Source: Streptomyces cadmiisoli
GTDB lineage: Bacteria; Actinomycetota; Actinomycetes; Streptomycetales; Streptomycetaceae
NCBI RefSeq assembly: GCF_003261055.1
Contig: NZ_CP030073.1
Coordinates: 2,914,001-2,978,000 of the forward strand
Length of the DNA: 64,000 bases
Direction of reading: 5' to 3'
Shown here: positions 10,111-19,247 of the stretch, piece by piece
Layout: each line of letters starts with the position of its first letter
How positions within the stretch are numbered: the first letter of the stretch is position 1
Program-made: the position numbers and the translations under genes
The notes under the pieces: model-generated
The model's input: only the letters and a program-made list of their open reading frames with translations
Databases searched by the model: none
What the model was told of the DNA's origin: nothing

Positions 10111-10360
10111 CGGACACCCCGGCGCGGGCCGGAGTCGGAGCCGAAGTTCAGGCATGCGGACGGGACGCCGCGGCCGACCGGAGTCCACCCGTCCGCACCG
10201 ACCGACCTCCGCCCGTCAACGGCCCGTGCCGCCTGCCACCCGCCCGGAGGACGGTCGGCCGACAGGGTCGGACGACGCGCCGGGCGAAACGGTCCGGGTC
10301 AGCCGACCGGGCCAGGCGACGGTGTGGGTCGGGCGACGGGCAAGTGACGGCCTGGGGCCG

Positions 10361-10478
10361 CCGGTCAGGTCAGCCGACAGCCAGCCGGTCAGGTCGGCCG
10401 AACGCCAGCCGTTGAGGTCGGCCGAACGCCAGCCGTTGAGGTCGCCGACGATAATCAGTCCTTGAGGTCAGTCGACGG
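10361..10478. repeat. 24-bp direct repeat array (about five copies)
   Basis: Units start at 10361, 10385, 10409 and 10433, exactly 24 bp apart, with a degenerate fifth near 10459. The common core is CCGKTSAGGTCGGCCGAAC followed by GCCAG. Copies two and three differ at only two positions. The array ends just before the TetR gene stop. Confidence 0.75.
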
Positions 10479-10489
10479 TCCACCGGTTG

Positions 10490-11080
10490 TCAACCGCGAA
10501 CGCCGCGCAGCGCCATCCCCACCGCCGCCTCCGTCACGACCGACGGCTCCTCCGCCGCCCCCAGCTCGATCCGGCGCACCGCCGAGTCGACGACCCCTTG
10601 CAGCAGCATCGCCGCGAGCCGGGGCTCCTTGTGCCCCATGCCCCCCAGGGCATCGACGATCATCGAGATCAGCCCGCCGTGCGCCGCCCGGATCTTCTCC
10701 CGCGCGCCCGCATCCAGCTCGCTCGCGGAGATCGCCACCACGGCCCGGTGGCGCCGGTCCCCGACCAGCTCGAGTTGCTTGCGCACATACGCCTCGACCT
10801 TGGCCTCCGGCTCGCCGACCCGCTCCATGGCGGCCGACACCTCCGCCGCCCAGACCGGGAAGTCGACCTCGCACAGCTCCTCGACCACGGCGGCCCGTGA
10901 CCGGAAGTACTCGTACACGGACGACCGCGCGAGCCCCGTCCGCTCGGCGAGGGCGGGGAAGGTCAGCGCCTCCGTCCCACCCTCGGACAGCAGGGAACGG
11001 GCCGCGTCCAGCAGGGCGGCTCGCTGCATCGACCGGTGCTCGGCCACGGAGGCCGCTCGAATCCTTGGCACGTCGTCCAC
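10490..11080 (-). CDS. TetR-family transcriptional regulator
   Basis: This is a 196-residue DNA-binding repressor-type protein. The N-terminal helix-turn-helix has ALLDAARSLLSEGG, then LTFPALAERTGLARSSVYEYFRS with the family's Y-x-Y/F-F recognition-helix end. The C-terminal ligand-binding domain is helical and has no identified ligand. I chose GTG 11080. There is little Shine-Dalgarno sequence, so leaderless translation is possible; an ATG inside the frame would give a shorter form. It lies immediately downstream of whiG in the same direction, 61 bp apart. Confidence 0.88.
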   Translation of the reverse strand: MDDVPRIRAASVAEHRSMQRAALLDAARSLLSEGGTEALTFPALAERTGLARSSVYEYFRSRAAVVEELCEVDFPVWAAEVSAAMERVGEPEAKVEAYVRKQLELVGDRRHRAVVAISASELDAGAREKIRAAHGGLISMIVDALGGMGHKEPRLAAMLLQGVVDSAVRRIELGAAEEPSVVTEAAVGMALRGVRG

Positions 11081-11141
11081 TTTACGGACGGACCACGGCG
11101 AGCGGGAGTGAATCGCGTCGCCTTGCAGTCGTCCGGCCAGG

Positions 11142-11984
11142 TCAACGCCCGAAGCCCGCAAGTTTGGCGCGCAGCTGGAGCACGGACTTGGTGTGGATCT
11201 GGCTGACGCGACTTTCGGTCACCCCGAGCACATTGCCAATCTCGGCCAGGGTGAGGCCCTCGTAGTAGTACAGCGTGACCACGGTCTTCTCCCGCTCGGG
11301 CAGCGTGTTGATCGCCCGTGCCAGGAACCGGCGCAGCTCCCGGTCCTCGGCCACCTCCACCGGATTGTCGGCGGCGGTGTCCTCCAGCGTGTCCATGAAG
11401 CTGAGACCGTCGCCGTCCTCACCGCCGACATGCAGCAGCTCCTCCAGCGCCACGACGTTGGCCAGCGACAACTGGCTGAACACGGCGTGGAGTTCGTCGA
11501 TCGCGATGCCCAGCTCGGCGGCCACCTCCCCCTCGGACGGCGTCCGCCGCAGCCGTGCCTCCAGCGTCGCGTACGCCCGCTCCACGTTGCGCGCCTTCTG
11601 CCGCACGGACCGCGGGATCCAGTCCAGCGCCCGGAGCTCGTCGATCATCGCGCCGCGGATCCGAGTGATCGCGTACGTCTCGAACTTGATCTCCCGGTCG
11701 ATGTCGAACTTCTCGATCGCGTCGATCAGACCGAAGACCCCGGACGACACGAAGTCCGCCTGTTCGACGTTGGGCGGCAGCCCCACGCTCACCCGGCCGG
11801 CCACGTACTTCACGAGCGGTGAGTAGTGCAGGATCAGCTGCTCCCGCAGCCGCTCGTCCCCCGTCGCCTTGTACGACCGCCACAGCTCGTCGAGCGTCGA
11901 GGGAGCGGGGGGCCGCACGCTGCCACCGTCACGGGCGGCTGGGGGGATCGCCGCCCGGTCGGACCCGGAGGTGTGCTGGGGCAT
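11142..11984 (-). CDS. whiG: RNA polymerase sigma factor WhiG (sporulation, FliA/SigD type)
   Basis: It is the sigma factor that commits Streptomyces aerial hyphae to spore formation. The 280-residue length from ATG 11984 equals the length I recall for S. coelicolor WhiG. Region 2 has [49 protein letters not shown] and [19 protein letters not shown], then [12 protein letters not shown]. Region 4 has [23 protein letters not shown] and [10 protein letters not shown]. Its targets in the family are whiH, whiI and related promoters. The window shows the gene, not its regulation. Confidence 0.97.
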   Translation of the reverse strand: MPQHTSGSDRAAIPPAARDGGSVRPPAPSTLDELWRSYKATGDERLREQLILHYSPLVKYVAGRVSVGLPPNVEQADFVSSGVFGLIDAIEKFDIDREIKFETYAITRIRGAMIDELRALDWIPRSVRQKARNVERAYATLEARLRRTPSEGEVAAELGIAIDELHAVFSQLSLANVVALEELLHVGGEDGDGLSFMDTLEDTAADNPVEVAEDRELRRFLARAINTLPEREKTVVTLYYYEGLTLAEIGNVLGVTESRVSQIHTKSVLQLRAKLAGFGR

Positions 11985-12253
11985 TCGTCGCCTTGTGCCG
12001 TTCTGCCGTGAAGGGTGGCGCCTGGGTGAGTGTCGGTCTGCTGTCGAGTTGTCGGTCTGCGTCGGAATCCTCGTGAGCGTAGCGTGACTGAAGAGTCGCG
12101 GTGTGCGAAGGGCGGTGCACAACCCGCACGGAGATACGTTCCGCCGAACCACAGGCCGGGCCATGGCGGTCGCTCTCCGTGATCGCCATGACCCGCCAAC
12201 TGCGGGCTTTCCCAAGGGTGTCGGGGTTACCTCGGACGGCCGAACACACACCG

Positions 12254-13414
12254 TCAACATCGTTTCGGAACGCCTCGAACGGAGATCACGGCCTGGCGTG
12301 TCAACTTCCAGCCATCGCCGTGTCGTTCGACGTAACCAAGTGCTCTCAGTTCGTACAGTCTCGCGATGGCGGCGTCCTCCGTGGTCGGGGTGGAGCGCGC
12401 GATCTCCTCGGCCGTCGCGGCGCGGCGGGCGGGCAGCGCGGCCAGGACACTGCGGACGTCGGGCGCGAGCAGATCCCGCGGCAGCACCGGTCCGCGCCGG
12501 TCCGGTGCCAGCTCCCCGATACCGCCCACCAGCTCCACGACTTCCGCGGCGTCGGTGATGAGGGTGGCCTCCCCGCGCAGCAGTTCGTGCACGCCGGCGG
12601 ACAGCCCGCTGGTGGTGGGGCCGGGCACTCCCATCGTGTGACGTCCCAATCGCTGTGCGGCACGTGCCGTGACGAGTGAGCCGCTCCGGTGGGCGGCCTC
12701 GATGACGACCGTCCCCCGGGTGAGTGCGGCGATCACTCGGTTCCTGACGATGAACCGGCTGGGCGTCGGATGATCACCGGGCGGCAGTTCGCCGACCAGC
12801 AGTCCCTGCTCCGCGATTCTGTTGATCAACCGGGCGTGGCCCCGCGGATAGGGCCGGTCCAGGCCGCAGGCGAGCACGGCGACGGTGGCACCGCCCGCGC
12901 CGAGCGCACCGCGGTGCGCGGCACCGTCCACGCCGTACGCACCGCCGGAGACCACCACCCAGCCGCGCTCGGCGAGCCCCGCGGCGAGGGTGGCCGCCAT
13001 GTGTGCCCCGTACTCGGTGCAGGCACGGGCGCCGACGACGGCGACGGACCTCAGCGCCCACATCCGCAGGCTGGGCCGCCCGCCCACCCACAGCCCCAGC
13101 GGCCTGGCGTCCCCCAGGTCGTCGAGCTGCCCCGGCCACTCCGCCGCCCCCGGGCACACGAAGCGCACTCCTGCCTCGCGCGCGACGGCGAGATCCCGCT
13201 CCGGCTCCGCCCGCCCGGCACGGGCTCGGAGCCCCGCCCACCGCTGGTCCCCCACTCCGGGCAGGGGAGCGCCGTCCTCCCGCAGCCGCCGGACCACCTC
13301 CGCGAGCCCGAACTCCCGCACCCACCGCCCCGTCGTCTCGTCGCCGGGCTCGACGACCCGGGAGAGGAAGACCCGGGCCAGCAACTCCTCGTCCGGACCG
13401 CCGCCGACGCTCAT
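12254..13414 (-). CDS. dprA: DNA-processing protein DprA/Smf
   Basis: In naturally transformable bacteria it loads RecA on incoming single-stranded DNA; its role in Streptomyces is unproven. The 386-residue protein has the Rossmann-like DprA core (GARACTEYG, then [19 protein letters not shown]). Further motifs are [31 protein letters not shown] and [17 protein letters not shown]-terminal winged-helix extension lies at about 300-370. Its ATG overlaps the stop of the ComM-like gene (ATGA), so the two are co-translated. Confidence 0.94.
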   Translation of the reverse strand: MSVGGGPDEELLARVFLSRVVEPGDETTGRWVREFGLAEVVRRLREDGAPLPGVGDQRWAGLRARAGRAEPERDLAVAREAGVRFVCPGAAEWPGQLDDLGDARPLGLWVGGRPSLRMWALRSVAVVGARACTEYGAHMAATLAAGLAERGWVVVSGGAYGVDGAAHRGALGAGGATVAVLACGLDRPYPRGHARLINRIAEQGLLVGELPPGDHPTPSRFIVRNRVIAALTRGTVVIEAAHRSGSLVTARAAQRLGRHTMGVPGPTTSGLSAGVHELLRGEATLITDAAEVVELVGGIGELAPDRRGPVLPRDLLAPDVRSVLAALPARRAATAEEIARSTPTTEDAAIARLYELRALGYVERHGDGWKLTRQAVISVRGVPKRC

Positions 13415-15036
13415 GCCGGCGCCCCGATGGCCATCGGCACCCCGCGCGGTACCCCGGTGCGCAGTTGCAGCGCCAGGGCGACGTCCGTCGCGTCCGGCCG
13501 GTCGTGTCCCGCGAGGTCCGCGACGGTCCAGGCGACCCGCAGCACTCTGTCGATCCCCCGTGCCGTCAGCACACCGCGCTCCAGATTGCGCTCCGCCTCG
13601 TCCATGGCGCCCGCGGCGGCGTGCCAGCGGCTGCGCAGTTCCCGGCCGGGCACTTCGCCGTTGGTCCGCCAGGGCGTGCCCGCCAGCCGCACCGCCGCCC
13701 GCTCCCGGGCCCCGCGCACCCGGTCGGCGACCGTCGCCGTGGACTCACCGCGCGCACCGTGTCCGGTCAGCGCGGTGCGGGCGACGCGGTCCACTTCCAC
13801 TCTCAGGTCGACCCGGTCCAGAAGCGGTCCCGACAGCCGGGCCTGGTAGCGGCGGATCGCGGACGGCGGGCACTCGCACCGGGCGTCGGTCTGCGAGAAG
13901 TGACCGCACGGACAGGGGTTCGCGGCGAGCACCATCAGGAACCTGGCGGGGAACCGCACGACACCGGCGCTGCGGGCGATCACGACGTGCCCGGCCTCCA
14001 GGGGCTGCCGCAGCGCGTCCAGGGCCTTGCCGCTGAACTCCGGCGCCTCGTCGAGGAAGAGCACCCCTCGGTGGGCCAGCGACACCGCGCCGGGGCGCGC
14101 GACCCCCGGGCCGCCGCCGACCAGGGCCTGCATGGTGGCCGAGTGGTGCGGCGCGCAGTAGGGGGCGGCGTCGATCAGCGGCTTGCCCGGCGGCAGCAGC
14201 CCCGCCACGGAGTGCACGGCCGTGACCTCCAGCGCCTCCTCGCGGCCGAGGCGGGGCAGGACCGCGGGCAGCCGCTCCGCGAGCATCGTCTTGCCCGCCC
14301 CCGGCGGCCCCTCCAGGAACAGGTGGTGACCGCCGGCCGCGGCGACCTGCACCGCGGTCCTGGCCGACATCTGGCCGACGACATCGGCGAGGTCGTGGTC
14401 CTGGTCGTACTGGGCGGCGCCGAAGCTGTGCAGGCCGGTGGCCGCGCCGGTGCCGGGGACCCGCAGTCCGGCGAGCAGCGGGTCGGGGCGTCCCGGCTCG
14501 TCCGGTTCCTCGTCGGGCACCGCCTCGTCCGCCAGCACGGCGATCAGCTGCCGCAGACTGCGCACACCGAGCACGGACACCCCGGGCACCAGCGTGGCCT
14601 CGGCGGCGGCGCACTCGGGGACCACGACCTGCTCGTAGCCGGCGTCGGCGGCGGCCAGCACGGCCGGCAGGGTGCCGCGCACCGGCCGGACCCGTCCGTC
14701 CAGGCCCAGCTCTCCGATCATCACGATGTCGGCGAGCACCCGCGGGTCGATCCGCTCGCAGGCGCCCAGCACCGCGCAGGCGACGGCCAGGTCGAACCCG
14801 CTGCCCGCCTTGGGCACGGACGCCGGGCTGAGTCCGACGGTGAGTTTCTTCTGCGGCCACTCGGCGCCCGAGTTCACCACCGCGGCCCGGACCCGGTCAC
14901 GGCTCTCGGTCAGGCTCTTGTCCGGTAATCCCACCAGCGTGAACGCGGCGACACCCGGTTCGAGGTCGGCCTGCACCTCGACGACCACGCCCTCGACGCC
15001 GACCAGGGCGACGGAGCACGTGCGTGCGAAGCCCAT
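13411..15036 (-). CDS. YifB/ComM-family Mg-chelatase-like AAA+ ATPase
   Basis: This is a 541-residue AAA+ protein of the ComM type, a branch-migration helicase in homologues that supports integration of incoming DNA. It has an N-terminal Lon-like S5 domain (about 1-170, with PDKSLTESRDRVRAA). The ATPase core has Walker A GPPGAGKT, Walker B GVLFLDEAPEF, and a Cys cluster (NPCPCGHF, then CECPP) typical of the family. It lies between yraN and dprA, with a 1-bp gap to yraN and an ATGA overlap with dprA. This is the standard actinobacterial grouping. Confidence 0.93.
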   Translation of the reverse strand: MGFARTCSVALVGVEGVVVEVQADLEPGVAAFTLVGLPDKSLTESRDRVRAAVVNSGAEWPQKKLTVGLSPASVPKAGSGFDLAVACAVLGACERIDPRVLADIVMIGELGLDGRVRPVRGTLPAVLAAADAGYEQVVVPECAAAEATLVPGVSVLGVRSLRQLIAVLADEAVPDEEPDEPGRPDPLLAGLRVPGTGAATGLHSFGAAQYDQDHDLADVVGQMSARTAVQVAAAGGHHLFLEGPPGAGKTMLAERLPAVLPRLGREEALEVTAVHSVAGLLPPGKPLIDAAPYCAPHHSATMQALVGGGPGVARPGAVSLAHRGVLFLDEAPEFSGKALDALRQPLEAGHVVIARSAGVVRFPARFLMVLAANPCPCGHFSQTDARCECPPSAIRRYQARLSGPLLDRVDLRVEVDRVARTALTGHGARGESTATVADRVRGARERAAVRLAGTPWRTNGEVPGRELRSRWHAAAGAMDEAERNLERGVLTARGIDRVLRVAWTVADLAGHDRPDATDVALALQLRTGVPRGVPMAIGAPA

Positions 15037-15037
15037 C

Positions 15038-15409
15038 TCAGGCCACCCCCCGCGCGTGCTCGACCACGGGCGCGCCCCGGGCGGGCAGCACGATTCCGAC
15101 GAGGTCGATGCGCACACCGCCGGGCGGTGCCCCTCCGTGCTCCTGCACCCAGCGTTGAGCCAGGTCACGCAGGCGCTCGGCCTTGACCGGCGTGACCGCC
15201 GACATCGGATGCTCGTACGGACCGGGCCCGCGGGTCTTGACCTCGCAGACGACGAGGACGTCGCCGTCCCGCGCCACGATGTCGATCTCGCCGGTCCTGC
15301 CGCAGCGCCAGTTGCGCGCCAGGACCGTCATGCCCGCCTCGACCAGCCGCCGCGCGGCCAGGTCCTCGCCGTACGCGCCGAGCGCCCTGCGTGCCAGATG
15401 TGTGTTCAT
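15038..15409 (-). CDS. YraN/UPF0102 family nuclease-fold protein
   Basis: This 123-residue protein has the restriction-endonuclease-like fold: [37 protein letters not shown] (the D...ExK core) and a C-terminal DLVGIVL strand. The family is conserved but its exact role is unsettled, and its residues suggest nuclease activity. I started it at ATG 15409; a TTG at 15433 would add eight residues. It is the first gene of the yraN-comM-dprA operon. Confidence 0.9.
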   Translation of the reverse strand: MNTHLARRALGAYGEDLAARRLVEAGMTVLARNWRCGRTGEIDIVARDGDVLVVCEVKTRGPGPYEHPMSAVTPVKAERLRDLAQRWVQEHGGAPPGGVRIDLVGIVLPARGAPVVEHARGVA

Positions 15410-15527
15410 GGTCGGCACCACCTCCGGCGCCAACCGTCACGCATTCGCCCGCGGCTGTTGGATCTTGGTGGGCTACTCGCCGGTTGTGGACAACCCCGTC
15501 ACCCACACGAATGAAGGAGGTCGGCGA

Positions 15528-15836
15528 TCACCCGCCCGGCAGCTCCAGATCGCTCTTGTTCAGCTCCTCAATGTTCACGTCCTTGAATGTGAGGACGCGG
15601 ACCTGCTTCACGAACCGGGCCGGCCGGTACATGTCCCACACCCAGGCGTCCGCCATCGACACCTCGAAGAACACCTCTCCCTGAACCGAGTGCACCTGCA
15701 TCTCGTAGTCATTGGTGAGGTAGAAACGCCGCTCGGTCTCGATCACGTATTTGAACAGACCGACGACATCGCGGTACTCCCGGTAGAGCTTGAGCTCCAT
15801 CTCGGTCTCGTACTTTTCGAGGTCCTCGGCGCTCAT
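15528..15836 (-). CDS. DUF2469 family protein
   Basis: This 102-residue acidic cytoplasmic protein is conserved across actinobacteria. It is recognised by MSAEDLEKYETEMELKLYRE at the start, TERRFYLTNDYEM in the middle and the end TFKDVNIEELNKSDLELPGG. No biochemical role is established. It lies between yraN and the sipZ-NUDIX pair, as in related genomes. It has no membrane segment or signal peptide. Confidence 0.92.
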   Translation of the reverse strand: MSAEDLEKYETEMELKLYREYRDVVGLFKYVIETERRFYLTNDYEMQVHSVQGEVFFEVSMADAWVWDMYRPARFVKQVRVLTFKDVNIEELNKSDLELPGG

Positions 15837-15892
15837 GGCATGTTCCCCTTCAGCCGTGCGATCCCACCATTGTGCGCCAGTCCCACGAGCCT

Positions 15893-16426
15893 CTAGACGA
15901 TTTCGGTGTCAAGGATCTGCGGCCTGGCGGGGGGACCTTCGTCGAGCAGCCTGCGCAGCAACTCGGCGAGTCTGGTCGGATACACCGTCTCATGCGCCTC
16001 GCTCAGTTCCTGACACGTCCACCACCGCGCACCCACGACGCTGCGGCGCTCCAGTTCGGTGAGGCCGACGGCCTCGGTAGCCGTCTGGTCCGTACGGGCC
16101 AGGTAGTACCACTCGTCCTGATCCCAGCGTCGCCCCGCGAACGGGAACGAGCACATCCGCCGCCACAGCACCGGGCCCAGTTCCACGGCCGTGATGCCGG
16201 TCTCCTCCGCGAGTTCCCGCAGGGCGGCCTCCTCGCGGGTCTCCTCGCCCTCCAGGCCGCCGCCCGGGGTGAACCACCAGTCGTCGGAGGGATCGTCCGG
16301 TTCGTGGCCGTGCAGCAGCAGGATCCGGTCCCGCGGGTCGAGCAGCACGACCCGGGCCACCTTGCGCATCTCGCCGCCCAGGGCTCCGACGGAGCCCCCT
16401 TCCGCGTCCGTCATCTCAGCGGGCAC
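15893..16426 (-). CDS. NUDIX hydrolase
   Basis: This 177-residue NUDIX enzyme hydrolyses a nucleoside diphosphate linked to another group; the substrate is unknown. The Nudix box is complete: GGGLEGEETREEAAL followed by RELAEETGI. GTG 16426 has GGAG seven bases upstream and overlaps the end of sipZ by 11 bp; the ATG at 16414 lacks a ribosome-binding site. It is co-transcribed with sipZ, matching the sipZ-mutT-like operon described in S. lividans. Confidence 0.9.
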   Translation of the reverse strand: MPAEMTDAEGGSVGALGGEMRKVARVVLLDPRDRILLLHGHEPDDPSDDWWFTPGGGLEGEETREEAALRELAEETGITAVELGPVLWRRMCSFPFAGRRWDQDEWYYLARTDQTATEAVGLTELERRSVVGARWWTCQELSEAHETVYPTRLAELLRRLLDEGPPARPQILDTEIV

Positions 16427-17189
16427 CGGTGGGCTCCGTCCGCGGGCGGCCGCGGCGCGCGGCGCGCTGGGCGAGCGGTCCGTAGGCGGCGCCTCCGAGC
16501 ACCAGCACCGCGCCGGCGACGATCAGGGCGCCCATGGTGCGCAGCGGGCCCGGCTCGGACAGACCGCCGAGCGCCTCGAAACCGGTGGGGCGCTCCAGCA
16601 TTCCGTCCATGGGCCATACGACGGCGTCCACGCGCGCGGACACCGCACCGCGCGCGACCGTACCGCCGGCGGCGTCCGTCAGGTGGGCGGTGGAGTCCAG
16701 CGAGCCGTGCCGCTCGTCGCCGAGCAGGAACAGCCGGCCCTCGGGCACGTCGACGGTCGGGAAGTTCGCGACCTCGGCGGCCTGCCCGTCGGGCAGATAC
16801 GGTTCGTCGATCTGCTTGCCGTTGACCGTCAGCTTGCCGTCCCGGCAGCAGGAGACGGTGTCCCCGCCGATCGCGACGACCCGCTTGAGCATCGGCGCGT
16901 TGCCCCAGGTCGCGTCCTTGAAGACGACTACGTCGCCGCGGCGCACCTCACTGCCGTCCACCCGTTCGGCCAGCACGCGGTCGCCGACGCCGATCGTGGG
17001 CGACATGGAGCTGGTGGGCACGGTGTACGGGCGGTAGACCACCGCCGCCCAGGCGAATCCGCCCAGGAAAAGGAAGAGGCCCAGCGCGACCGCCAGTCCG
17101 GACAACCGCTGTCCGGTCCGGCCGCCCGCCGGGCCACTGCTCGTCCCACCGCCGTGCGGGGCCGTCCGTGTCGCGCTCTCGCCACCCAT
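16416..17189 (-). CDS. sipZ: Type I signal peptidase SipZ
   Basis: It is a membrane serine-lysine protease that removes signal peptides after Sec/Tat export. The protein is 257 residues, with a membrane anchor at about 31-52. The catalytic Ser61 is in PTSSMSPT and the general-base Lys102 in MLKRVVAIGGD. The last family box is altered to GDERHGSLDST, where relatives have GDHRxxSxDSR. A C-terminal membrane segment (about 217-236) is followed by a basic tail. It is the fourth of the tandem peptidases and starts a unit with the NUDIX gene. Confidence 0.93.
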   Translation of the reverse strand: MGGESATRTAPHGGGTSSGPAGGRTGQRLSGLAVALGLFLFLGGFAWAAVVYRPYTVPTSSMSPTIGVGDRVLAERVDGSEVRRGDVVVFKDATWGNAPMLKRVVAIGGDTVSCCRDGKLTVNGKQIDEPYLPDGQAAEVANFPTVDVPEGRLFLLGDERHGSLDSTAHLTDAAGGTVARGAVSARVDAVVWPMDGMLERPTGFEALGGLSEPGPLRTMGALIVAGAVLVLGGAAYGPLAQRAARRGRPRTEPTGAR

Positions 17190-17284
17190 GGATCCGCACC
17201 CTACCCGGGGTACCTGACCGGGTCAGCCCTTACGATCCGGCCGAGGTCACAGTTCCACCAGGGCTTCACGAAGCCCCGGACGGA

Positions 17285-18268
17285 TCAGCGGGTCTCCTCG
17301 ACCGTGATCCGGCGGCGGCGCCACAGGGCCACCGGCACGACCCCGGCGAGCGCCACGGCGTTCGGGGCTGCGGTCAGCGCGGCGGCGGCGGACGACCGGT
17401 CGTTCAGCCCGGCCTGGTCGAAGGTGTCCGGGACGGGGAGCGTGCCCCAGCGGTTGATCGGCCAGGCCTTGACGATGGCGCGTCCGACGACCTTCTCCAC
17501 CGGGACCATGCCCTTGTTGGCGTCGCCCTGGTTGTAGCGGGAGTCCCGGGAGTTCTGACGGTGGTCGCCCATGACCCAGATGAAGCCCTCGGGGACCTTC
17601 ACCTTGAACTGGCCGCCCTGGTCGTCGACGCTGCACGGCGTGTTGCCGGGGTAGACGTACGACGCCTCGTTGAGCGCCTTGCCGTTGACCTTCACCGGGC
17701 CCGTGCCCTTGCACTCCACCGTGTCGCCGCCGACGCCGATGACCCGCTTGATGAGGTCCTTCTCCTCCGCGGACGGCATCAGACCGATCCAGCTGAGGAC
17801 GGTCTGGAACGCGTTCGGGTTCACCGTCGGCTCCCCGGCCAGCCAGTTGTCCGGGTCGTGGAAGACGACGACCTCGCCGCGGTCCGGCTCGGAACCGAAC
17901 CACGGCGTCAGCTTGTCGACGAGAACGCGGTCGCCCTCCTGGAGGGTGTTCTGCATCGAGTCGGAGGGGATCGAGAACGCCTGCACCAGGAACGTCTTGA
18001 TCAGCAGCGCCAGCACCAGCGCGATACCGATCAGGATCGGCAGCTCCTTCCAGAAGGAGCGCTGCTTCTTCGGCTGCTCGGGTTCGGGGCCGCCCGGCCC
18101 CTGCGTCCCGGCCCCTGCGTACCCGTTCGTCACCCTGCCGTCCTCGGCTGCTGTGTCACTCCCTGTGGGAGGGACGTCGTCCGGCGCCGTGGGGGCTGCG
18201 TCCACCGGGCGTCCGCGGTGCTCCTCGCCGTCGTGTCCGGACCGTGCGCCAACCGCCACATCCCCCAC
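17285..18268 (-). CDS. sipY: Type I signal peptidase SipY
   Basis: This 327-residue signal peptidase has a disordered cytoplasmic N-terminus (1-70) and an anchor at about 75-95. Catalytic Ser104 (IPSDSMQ) and Lys174 (DLIKRVIGVGGD) are present, as is GDHRQNSRDSR. A C-terminal membrane segment precedes a WRRRR anchor. The GTG at 18268 has AAGGAG five bases upstream and lies inside the 3' end of sipX, overlapping it by 113 bp in another frame. A GTG at 18133 with a GAGG element is the non-overlapping alternative. Confidence 0.92.
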   Translation of the reverse strand: MGDVAVGARSGHDGEEHRGRPVDAAPTAPDDVPPTGSDTAAEDGRVTNGYAGAGTQGPGGPEPEQPKKQRSFWKELPILIGIALVLALLIKTFLVQAFSIPSDSMQNTLQEGDRVLVDKLTPWFGSEPDRGEVVVFHDPDNWLAGEPTVNPNAFQTVLSWIGLMPSAEEKDLIKRVIGVGGDTVECKGTGPVKVNGKALNEASYVYPGNTPCSVDDQGGQFKVKVPEGFIWVMGDHRQNSRDSRYNQGDANKGMVPVEKVVGRAIVKAWPINRWGTLPVPDTFDQAGLNDRSSAAAALTAAPNAVALAGVVPVALWRRRRITVEETR

Positions 18269-19247
18269 GCCAACTCCTTACTCTGTGCCGCTGCCTGCCC
18301 CATGCACGGCGCAGGCCCACCACTCCCATAACGAGCGGGAGTTCCGCAGGGCTCGGGAGGTGGATCGTTGCGTTCGGATCGTCGGGGGCAACCCTATGCG
18401 ACGTCACGGGGGCCGCGGTCGACCCGGACGTCGAGTCGACGACGGAAGCATAGGTATTGGGTTCGTCGAGGGTGGTCCAGTGGCCGAGCGGCCAGGCGAT
18501 GACGACGGCGCGGCCCACCACTTCGTCCTCGGAGACGGTGCCGCCGTAGTCGGTGTCCTGGTGGGAGCGGGAGTCCGCCGAGTTGGACCGGTGGTCGCCC
18601 ATCACCCACAGCCGGCCCTCGGGCACGGTGATGTCGAAGTCCATGGCCGACGGTTCGTTGCCCGGGTAGAGGTAGTCCTCGACCAGGGGTACGCCGTTGA
18701 CCGTGACCCGCCCCTGCGCGTCACAGCATTTGACGCGGTCGCCGCCCACGCCGACCACCCGCTTGATCAGGTCCTTCTCGTTCTCCGAGGGCAGCAGGCC
18801 GATGAAGGTGAGACCGTCCTTGACCTGCTTGACGACGATCGGGTCGTCCTTCTTCTGGGTGGGCTGCTCGTCCTGGAGCCAGCCGCCGGGGTCCTTGAAG
18901 ACGACGACGTCGCCGCGCTGCGGCCGGGAGCCGAACCAGGGGGTGAGCTTGTCGACCAGGACGCGGTCGCCGATCTGGATCGTCTGCTCCATGGAGCCCG
19001 ACGGGATCACGAAGGCCTGCACGAGGAAGGTCTTCAGTACGAGGGCGATGAGGACGGCCACGCCGACGAGGAGCGGTATCTCCTTGATCGCCGAACGGCG
19101 CCGCCGGCGCTTGACCTTGCGCTGGAGCTTGCGCCGCTCCGCACGGGTGCGCCCGTCGGACCCGCCGGTGGCGCGCCGGATGCCGGTGGGCAGCAGGTTG
19201 TCGGCGGCGCTGGTGGGGGCACCGCGCGGTTTGCCGCGGTTACCCAT
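18156..19247 (-). CDS. sipX: Type I signal peptidase SipX
   Basis: This 363-residue signal peptidase has a basic N-terminus (KLQRKVKRRRRR) and an anchor at about 57-77. Catalytic Ser85 (IPSGSMEQ) and Lys162 (DLIKRVVGVGGD) are present, as is GDHRSNSADSR. A short C-terminal hydrophobic segment (about 303-313) is followed by ~50 Arg/Gly-rich residues with no family likeness; these are encoded within the sipY overlap. I recall S. coelicolor SipX as about 320 residues, so the tail looks like a read-through extension. Its ATG overlaps the sipW stop by 8 bp. Confidence 0.92.
   Translation of the reverse strand: MGNRGKPRGAPTSAADNLLPTGIRRATGGSDGRTRAERRKLQRKVKRRRRRSAIKEIPLLVGVAVLIALVLKTFLVQAFVIPSGSMEQTIQIGDRVLVDKLTPWFGSRPQRGDVVVFKDPGGWLQDEQPTQKKDDPIVVKQVKDGLTFIGLLPSENEKDLIKRVVGVGGDRVKCCDAQGRVTVNGVPLVEDYLYPGNEPSAMDFDITVPEGRLWVMGDHRSNSADSRSHQDTDYGGTVSEDEVVGRAVVIAWPLGHWTTLDEPNTYASVVDSTSGSTAAPVTSHRVAPDDPNATIHLPSPAELPLVMGVVGLRRAWGRQRHRVRSWRGGCGGWRTVRTRRRGAPRTPGGRSPHGAGRRPSHRE

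Larger units (their letters stand above)
9879..10489. other. Repeat-rich non-coding stretch
   Basis: This 611-bp gap lies between the M23 gene and the convergent TetR gene. Open frames run through it only because it is extremely GC-rich; none has a family match I can recognise. It contains two kinds of imperfect direct repeat (about 60-bp units from 9965 and 24-bp units from 10361). Confidence 0.6.

Noticed and set aside
8101..10188. A 695-residue extension of rpsB
   Set aside because: The frame is open only because of high GC. Ribosomal protein S2 starts at ATG 9015 with a clear ribosome-binding site and family sequence.
9920..10465. A 181-residue plus-strand gene in the 9.9-10.5 kb gap
   Set aside because: The predicted product is low-complexity Arg/Pro/Gly sequence with repeats, and similar open frames exist in three frames. 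The DNA repeats are reported, but not a gene.
10361..10478. A CRISPR array
   Set aside because: The 24-bp units are contiguous with no unique spacers, there are no cas genes nearby, and the repeats are direct and diverged.
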